21,308 bases of DNA from Alphaproteobacteria bacterium. Its GTDB lineage: Bacteria > Pseudomonadota > Alphaproteobacteria > GCA-2731375. This document shows, piece by piece, positions 15,126-21,308 of this stretch (within the stretch, counting starts at the first letter, position 1; each line of letters opens with the position of its first letter). A model generated the notes under the pieces. The model was not told the DNA's origin and ran no database searches. It saw only the letters and a list, made by a program, of their open reading frames with translations. The position numbers and the translations under genes were made by a program. The DNA lies in contig JASLMY010000057.1 of NCBI GenBank assembly GCA_030746295.1, positions 1 to 21,308 on the forward strand, given 5' to 3'.

Positions 15126-15623
15126 ATGTCGGATTCGAAGACGGCCACCGACGCGTTTCACTTCGACGTCGTGCTGCACCCCCATCGGAGCTTGAGCCCG
15201 ACGGGGTTCTACGCCTTGATGGCCTTCGTCTCGGTGGTCTGCTTCGGTGCCGGTCTCGCCTTCATGGCGATCGGCGCCTGGCCGGTGCTCGGTTTCCTGG
15301 GGCTGGACGTGTTGGCGATCTATGTCGCCTTCCGCCTCAGTTACCGCAGCGGGCGCCTCTTCGAAAGGCTGCATCTATCGGACCGGGCGCTCAGCGTCTC
15401 CCGCGTGCACCCCAACGGTCGGACCGAGAACTGGCAATTGCCGCCGAATTGGCTTCGCGTCCAGCTCGACGGCGGGGGGCACGGTCCGGGCGCCGTTCGC
15501 CTGCGCAGCCATGGCCGCGAGATCGCCGTCGGCCGCTTCTTGTCGCCGGAGGAGCGGCGCTCGTTGGCCGAGGCGTTGGAGGAGGCGCTCAGGCGCTGGC
15601 GTCTGGCGCCGCACCTCAGCTAA
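15126..15623 (+). CDS. DUF2244 integral membrane protein
   Basis: A 165-residue protein of the DUF2244 family, function unknown. Two hydrophobic helices (about 28-50 and 52-72) form a hairpin in the inner membrane. A soluble domain follows, including 'RTENWQLPPNWLRVQL' (about 99-114), and an Arg/Glu-rich helix (137-158) closes it. A DUF2244 gene divergent from nth is, from memory, a frequent alphaproteobacterial arrangement. It is convergent with dapB, with a long hairpin between them. Confidence 0.85.
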   Translation: MSDSKTATDAFHFDVVLHPHRSLSPTGFYALMAFVSVVCFGAGLAFMAIGAWPVLGFLGLDVLAIYVAFRLSYRSGRLFERLHLSDRALSVSRVHPNGRTENWQLPPNWLRVQLDGGGHGPGAVRLRSHGREIAVGRFLSPEERRSLAEALEEALRRWRLAPHLS

Positions 15624-15656
15624 TGCCTTTTCGACTGGCGTCGAATCGCCAGGCCA

Positions 15657-15720
15657 CCCGCTCCCCCGTCCCAGCTACCCCGAGGGTACCATCTATGGGT
15701 GGTTGGGACGGGGGAGCGGG
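15657..15720. repeat. 64 bp hairpin: 17 bp perfect inverted repeat
   Basis: A perfect 17 bp inverted repeat (15657-15673 with 15704-15720, CCCGCTCCCCCGTCCCA and its complement). As RNA it extends inward seven more pairs (15674-15680 with 15697-15703, two of them G-U), giving a stem of about 24 pairs and a 16-base loop containing GGTACC. It lies between the convergent DUF2244 and dapB stop codons, 33 bases after one and 18 bases before the other. No T-run follows on either strand. Confidence 0.85.
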
Positions 15721-15738
15721 CGGTTCAGACCAATCCGC

Positions 15739-16554
15739 CTACGGTCTCGTGAAGCCCAGCACGTCCATCATCGAATAGAGTCCGGCCGGCTTGCCCGGCA
15801 GCCAAAGTGCTGCCCTGAGGCCGCCGCGGGCGAAGATCGCCCGGTCGCCGGCCTTATGGGTCAGCTCGATGCGCTCGTTGTCGGCGGCGTAGACCACGGA
15901 GTGCTCGCCGGCGACGTTGCCGCCCCTCAGCACCGCATAGCCGATGTCGCCCCGCGTGCGGGCCCCGGTAATGCCGTCGCGGCCACGGTCGGCAACCGCG
16001 TCGTGCTCGACGCCGCGGCCTTCGGCGGCGGCGCGGCCCAACGCCAGTGCCGTGCCCGAAGGTGCGTCCACCTTGTGCCGGTGGTGCATCTCGACGACCT
16101 CGATGTCGAAGTCCGGATCCAGGATCGCCGCCACCTGGCGCGTCAGCTGCAGCAGCAGGTTGACGCCGACGCTCATGTTGGCGGCATGGACGATGGCGGT
16201 CTCGGCCGCGGCCGCGGCAATTCGGGCGGTGCCCTCGGCCTCGATGCCGGTGGTGCCGATGACGATCGGGGTTGCGGTCCCGGCCGCCAGCGCCGCGTTG
16301 GCCACCGATGCCTCGGGCGCGGTGAAGTCGAGGACGACGTCCGCGGCATCGAAGAGCGCATGGGCGTCGTCGCCGACGGCAACGCCGATCGCCTCGAGGC
16401 CGGCCTGGCCAGCGACGTCCTGACCGATCGCGGAATGCCCCGGCCGCTCGATCCCGCCGGCGATCCCGGCCCCTTCGGTGGCAGCGATCTCCTTGAGCAA
16501 GGTCTGCCCCATGCGTCCGGCGCAGCCGACGACGCCGATCTGGACCTCGGTCAT
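15739..16554 (-). CDS. dapB: 4-hydroxy-tetrahydrodipicolinate reductase
   Basis: DapB reduces hydroxy-tetrahydrodipicolinate with NAD(P)H on the way to meso-diaminopimelate and lysine. The 271 residues show the nucleotide-binding GCAGRMG (10-16), DFTAPEA (76-82) and GTTG (100-103), and the catalytic EMHHRHKVDAPSGTA (155-169) with the expected H157 and K161. GGGAGGAG lies about 8 bases before the ATG. It follows dnaJ by 101 bases on the same strand and may be transcribed with dnaKJ; I saw no strong terminator between them. Confidence 0.97.
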   Translation of the reverse strand: MTEVQIGVVGCAGRMGQTLLKEIAATEGAGIAGGIERPGHSAIGQDVAGQAGLEAIGVAVGDDAHALFDAADVVLDFTAPEASVANAALAAGTATPIVIGTTGIEAEGTARIAAAAAETAIVHAANMSVGVNLLLQLTRQVAAILDPDFDIEVVEMHHRHKVDAPSGTALALGRAAAEGRGVEHDAVADRGRDGITGARTRGDIGYAVLRGGNVAGEHSVVYAADNERIELTHKAGDRAIFARGGLRAALWLPGKPAGLYSMMDVLGFTRP

Positions 16555-16655
16555 GGCCTTCTCCTCCCATCCGAGCTGTCGGTTACCCGAAGCATACCCG
16601 TGCCGTCGAGGGGGGAAAACTCAAAGCTTGCCCGGAATAGGTGGAACCGGCCGCT

Positions 16656-17786
16656 CTACTCGGTCAGATCGTCCCAGAATTCCTTGACTTTGGAGAAGAA
16701 ACCAGCGCTCTCGGGATTGGTCTCTTCCTCGCGCCCGGCGTTCTGGAAATCGCGCAGCAGCTCCTTCTGCCGCTTGGTCAGGTTGACCGGGGTCTCGACC
16801 ATGGTCTGGATGTACATATCGCCGTGGCCGTGGCCGTTCAGGTGCGGCATGCCCTTGCCGCGCAGTCGGAACTGACGCCCCGACTGGCTGCCCGAGGGGA
16901 TGTTGACCGAGACCCGGCGCGCATCCAGCGTCGGCACGTCGATCGAGCCGCCGAGCGCCGCCGTCACCATCGAGATCGGCACCCGGCAATAGAGGTTGGC
17001 GCCCTCGCGGCGGAAGATCTTGTGCGCCGTCACCGAGAGAAAGATGTAGAGGTCGCCGGGCGGCCCGCCCCTGAGGCCGGCCTCGCCCTCGCCGGCGAGC
17101 CGGATCCGGGTGCCTTCCTCGACCCCCGGCGGGATGTTGACGGCCAGCGTCTTCTCGCGCTCGACCCGACCGGCGCCGTGGCAGGCATGGCAGGGGTTCT
17201 GGATCACCTGGCCGGCGCCGTGGCAGGTCGGACAGGTCCGCTCGATGGTGAAAAAGCCTTGCTGGGCGCGGACCTTGCCGTGGCCCTGGCAGGTGCCGCA
17301 GAGGCTCGGCTTCGAGCCGCCTTCGGCGCCGCTGCCCTGACAGGATTCGCAACTCACCGAGGTCGGCACGCGAAGCTGCGCCGACTTGCCGTGAAAGGCT
17401 TCGTCGAGCGAGACTTCGAGATTGTAGCGCATGTCGGCGCCGCGGCTGGCACCGCTGGAGCGTCGCCGATCGCCGCCCATGAACTCGCCGAAAAGGTCGT
17501 CGAAGACGTCGGCGAAAGTGGTGGAGAAATCGAAGCCGCCGGCCGGTCCGCCACCGCCCTCGAAGGCGGCGTGGCCGAAGCGGTCGTAGGCGCGGCGTTT
17601 GTCCGCGTCGGAGAGGACCTCGTAGGCCTCGCTGATTTCCTTGAACTTCTGCTCGGCGCCCGCGTCGTCGGGGTTGCGGTCGGGATGATAGCGCATCGCC
17701 AGTTTGCGATAGGCTCGCTTGAGCTCGTCGCCCGAGGCCTCGCGAGAGACGCCCAAGAGGTCGTAGAAGTCGTCTCGGCCGGACAC
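16656..17786 (-). CDS. dnaJ: Chaperone DnaJ (Hsp40)
   Basis: DnaJ delivers unfolded proteins to DnaK and stimulates its ATPase. The 376 residues have the full domain set: J-domain (1-70) with H34-P35-D36, a Gly/Phe-rich linker (about 75-105), four CxxCxGxG zinc motifs (starting C146, C163, C185 and C199), two beta-barrel substrate domains and a C-terminal dimerisation region. The start is GTG with GGGAG upstream. It follows dnaK by 78 bases, consistent with a dnaK-dnaJ operon. Confidence 0.98.
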   Translation of the reverse strand: MSGRDDFYDLLGVSREASGDELKRAYRKLAMRYHPDRNPDDAGAEQKFKEISEAYEVLSDADKRRAYDRFGHAAFEGGGGPAGGFDFSTTFADVFDDLFGEFMGGDRRRSSGASRGADMRYNLEVSLDEAFHGKSAQLRVPTSVSCESCQGSGAEGGSKPSLCGTCQGHGKVRAQQGFFTIERTCPTCHGAGQVIQNPCHACHGAGRVEREKTLAVNIPPGVEEGTRIRLAGEGEAGLRGGPPGDLYIFLSVTAHKIFRREGANLYCRVPISMVTAALGGSIDVPTLDARRVSVNIPSGSQSGRQFRLRGKGMPHLNGHGHGDMYIQTMVETPVNLTKRQKELLRDFQNAGREEETNPESAGFFSKVKEFWDDLTE

Positions 17787-17864
17787 CTTATACTCTCCCG
17801 CGCCCTTGCGTCCCCAAGGCCGGACGCCGGCGCGCCGTCTCGCACTCCGTCCCGCGCATTGGGA

Positions 17865-19811
<1,947 letters not shown>

Positions 19812-19820
19812 GATTCTCAA

Positions 19821-19907
19821 ACCTCCTCAAGGCAGGTCCCTGCGGTCACGAGGCACCGCTGGAACCCCCATGTTGGAACGCGGGCTGAGCGTAGAATTCT
19901 GAGCCCG
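19821..19907 (-). promoter_or_regulatory. Folded dnaK leader; possible RNA thermometer over the ribosome binding site
   Basis: The roughly 95-base predicted dnaK leader holds three small hairpins: CGGGCT/AGCCCG (19907-19881), GCGGT/ACCGC (19859-19842), and ACCU-G-C/G-G-AGGU (19837-19821) with a five-base loop. The last pairs part of the AGGAGGT Shine-Dalgarno and contains a G-G mismatch, as the anti-Shine-Dalgarno helix of ROSE-type thermometers does. The stems are short, so this is a hypothesis. Confidence 0.35.
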
Positions 19908-19913
19908 TGCGGT

Positions 19914-19942
19914 ATATAGGGCGAGGCTCGGCCCATCGCAAC
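19914..19942 (-). promoter_or_regulatory. Candidate dnaK promoter (sigma-32-like or housekeeping)
   Basis: On the minus strand GTTGCGA (19942-19936) precedes CCTATAT (19920-19914). The -10 matches CYTATNT exactly; the -35 has GTTG in place of CTTG. The offset between the two boxes (22 bases) is within one base of the candidate hslV promoter (21), which supports a shared heat-shock sigma factor. A sigma-70-type reading (TTGCGA-N16-CTATAT) also fits. Confidence 0.42.
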
Positions 19943-20020
19943 CGCCTCTTTGGCCCAAAAGGGCGCTTTTCCGACGTTTCGTGGGTCCAATTGCAGCCTT
20001 GGACGATAGTTAGCGCCATT

Positions 20021-20911
20021 ATGATCGTTTCCGCCTCCTATCGGACCGATATTCCGGCCTTCTACGGCGACTGGTTCCGCCGCCGCTTGGAGGCCGGCTA
20101 CGCCATGGTCCAAAACCCCTACGGCGGGCCGCCCTATCGGGTCGACCTGACGCCCCAGGCGGTGACGGGCTTCGTCTTCTGGACCCGCAATGCGGCCCCA
20201 TTCGCCGAGCAACTGGCGGCGGTCGGCGCTCTCGATATCCCCTTTGCGGTGCAGTTCACGCTGACCGGCTATCCGCGCCACCTCGAAAGCTCGGTGCCGC
20301 GGGCCGCCGAGGGCGTCCGGCAGATTTGCGCCCTGGCCGAGCGCTATGGCCCCCGAGCCGTCGTCTGGCGCTACGACCCGCTGCTCATCAGCAGCGTCAC
20401 CGATGCCGGTTTTCACCGCACTAACTTTGACCGTCTCGCCGCCGCGCTCGAGGGCCGAGTCGACGAGGTCTGCGTCAGTTTCGCCCAGATCTACGCCAAG
20501 ACCCGGCGCAACCTGGCGGCCTGGGGACGTCGACACGGAGAGACCTGGGACAATCCGGCGATCGAGGTGAAGTGTGGTCTCAGGGCCGAGTTGGAGAGCA
20601 TGGCCCAAGACCACGGCATGTGCCTGAGCGTTTGCAGCCAGGCCGACCTCGGCGGCCGCCCGGCCGTCTGCGTCGATGCCGAACGGCTCGCCGACCTCGC
20701 CGGCCGGCCGCTGAAGGCGCGGCGCAAGGGCAACCGGCCCGGCTGTCTCTGTGCCGAGAGCCGCGACATCGGGGCCTACGACAGCTGCCCGCACGGCTGC
20801 GTCTATTGCTATGCGGTCGCCAGCCGGGCCCGGGCGCAGGCACGCCACCGCGCCCACGATCCGACCTCCGAATACCTGCTGCCACCGAAAGCGGCCGTTG
20901 CCGCCGGTTGA
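20021..20911 (+). CDS. DUF1848 family protein with C-terminal CxxxCxxC motif
   Basis: The 296 residues match DUF1848, function uncharacterised to my knowledge. The N-terminal MIVSASYRTDIPAFYGDWF is the family's hallmark and fixes the ATG at 20021; the frame extends upstream to 19907 but that part has no family features. The C-terminal region contains C242-x-C244 and then SCPHGCVYCYA (C256, C260, C263), a CxxxCxxC like that of radical SAM [4Fe-4S] enzymes but at the wrong end of the protein. A metal or Fe-S site is likely; the reaction is unknown. It lies between dnaK and grpE, divergent from the first and convergent on the second (9 bases apart). Confidence 0.85.
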   Translation: MIVSASYRTDIPAFYGDWFRRRLEAGYAMVQNPYGGPPYRVDLTPQAVTGFVFWTRNAAPFAEQLAAVGALDIPFAVQFTLTGYPRHLESSVPRAAEGVRQICALAERYGPRAVVWRYDPLLISSVTDAGFHRTNFDRLAAALEGRVDEVCVSFAQIYAKTRRNLAAWGRRHGETWDNPAIEVKCGLRAELESMAQDHGMCLSVCSQADLGGRPAVCVDAERLADLAGRPLKARRKGNRPGCLCAESRDIGAYDSCPHGCVYCYAVASRARAQARHRAHDPTSEYLLPPKAAVAAG

Positions 20912-20920
20912 GCGCCGGCT

Positions 20921-21308
20921 TCAGGCCTCGGTGTCGAGGTGCTGCCCGGTGTCGGGTTTGGCCGTGGCGTCGGGTGCCTTGGCGACGCCGACCATGGCCG
21001 GGCGCAGCAGGCGGTCGTGGATGGTGTAGCCGACCTGCATCACCTGCACCACGGTGCCGGGCTCGGCATCGGCGTCGTCGATCTGCATCATCGCCTGGTG
21101 CAAGTTCGGGTCCAGCTTCTGGCCCTCGGCCTCGATCCGCGCGACGCCGTGTTTTTCGAGGACTTGCAGGAATTGGCGCTGGGTCAGCTCGACACCCTCG
21201 GTGAGGGCACCCAAGTCGCCGGTCGCCTCGTCGCCCCCCCGGGCGCCGGCGGGCGCCACCCCCCGAATGTCGGCGCGCGGCAACAGGTGGCGGGCGCACA
21301 AGGCGACG
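20921..21308 (-). CDS. grpE: GrpE nucleotide exchange factor, truncated by the window end
   Basis: GrpE releases ADP from DnaK. About 129 C-terminal residues are visible. The beta domain is clear: 'EKHGVARIEAEGQKLDPNLH', 'QAMMQIDDADAEPGTVVQVM' and 'GYTIHDRLLRPAMVGVAK'. The helix before it (TEGVELTQRQFLQVLEKHG) is also normal. The outermost part reads CARHLLPRADIRGVAPAGARGG, where the family has something like FARDLLPVADNLRRAL; this poor fit is discussed separately. The gene is on the same strand as dnaK but upstream, with the DUF1848 gene in between, so it must have its own promoter outside the window. Confidence 0.93.
   Translation of the reverse strand, partial: VALCARHLLPRADIRGVAPAGARGGDEATGDLGALTEGVELTQRQFLQVLEKHGVARIEAEGQKLDPNLHQAMMQIDDADAEPGTVVQVMQVGYTIHDRLLRPAMVGVAKAPDATAKPDTGQHLDTEA

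Noticed and set aside
19907..20020. N-terminal extension of the DUF1848 frame back to GTG 19907
   Set aside because: The added 38 residues have no family character and overlap the candidate dnaK promoter; the DUF1848 N-terminus starts at 20021.

Overview
This is a 21.3 kb, GC-rich window of chromosomal core genome from an alphaproteobacterium, most likely of the Rhodospirillales or a relative. The evidence is the his cluster (hisB, a DUF2628 gene, hisH, hisA, hisF, hisE) divergent from hslVU, the dnaK-dnaJ-dapB order, the nth/DUF2244 divergent pair, a CtrA-like site, and alphaproteobacterial intergenic repeats. No phage, insertion sequence, CRISPR array, tRNA or rRNA was seen. Both end genes are cut by the window edge.

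Left part (1-2784): the end of a small XRE-type regulator faces the hslVU protease operon (minus strand). A CheY-like single-domain response regulator lies upstream of hslV on the same strand. Between them are a stem-loop and a heat-shock-like promoter.

Histidine block (2900-7563, plus strand): hisB, DUF2628 membrane protein, hisH, hisA, hisF, a SixA-type phosphohistidine phosphatase, hisE and a HIT-family nucleotide hydrolase run in one direction. Several genes overlap by 4-7 bases, so translational coupling is likely. HisB, HisH/HisF, HisA and HisE are histidine-pathway enzymes; DUF2628, SixA and HIT are passengers.

Signalling block (7598-10326, minus strand): a PfkB-family (adenosine-kinase-like) gene is followed 50 bp later by the most unusual gene here. 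It encodes a 561-residue protein with a His-rich multi-helix membrane domain, a [2Fe-2S] ferredoxin domain and a complete class III adenylyl cyclase domain. It looks like a redox-responsive cAMP synthase.

Envelope block (10464-13980, plus strand): an amidase-signature enzyme, an EI24/CysZ-like membrane protein, a bactofilin with a long disordered N-terminus, and a small lipoprotein with a BamE-like tail. A 404 bp gene-free stretch (13981-14384) then carries three different palindromic repeats.

Right part (14385-21308): nth and a DUF2244 gene diverge. A long hairpin (17 bp perfect) separates DUF2244 from dapB. The minus-strand dnaK-dnaJ-dapB group follows, with a heat-shock-like promoter and a leader that may fold over the dnaK ribosome binding site. 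A DUF1848 gene on the plus strand sits between dnaK and the truncated grpE. The last 60-100 bases of grpE fit the family poorly and may reflect poor sequence at a contig end.
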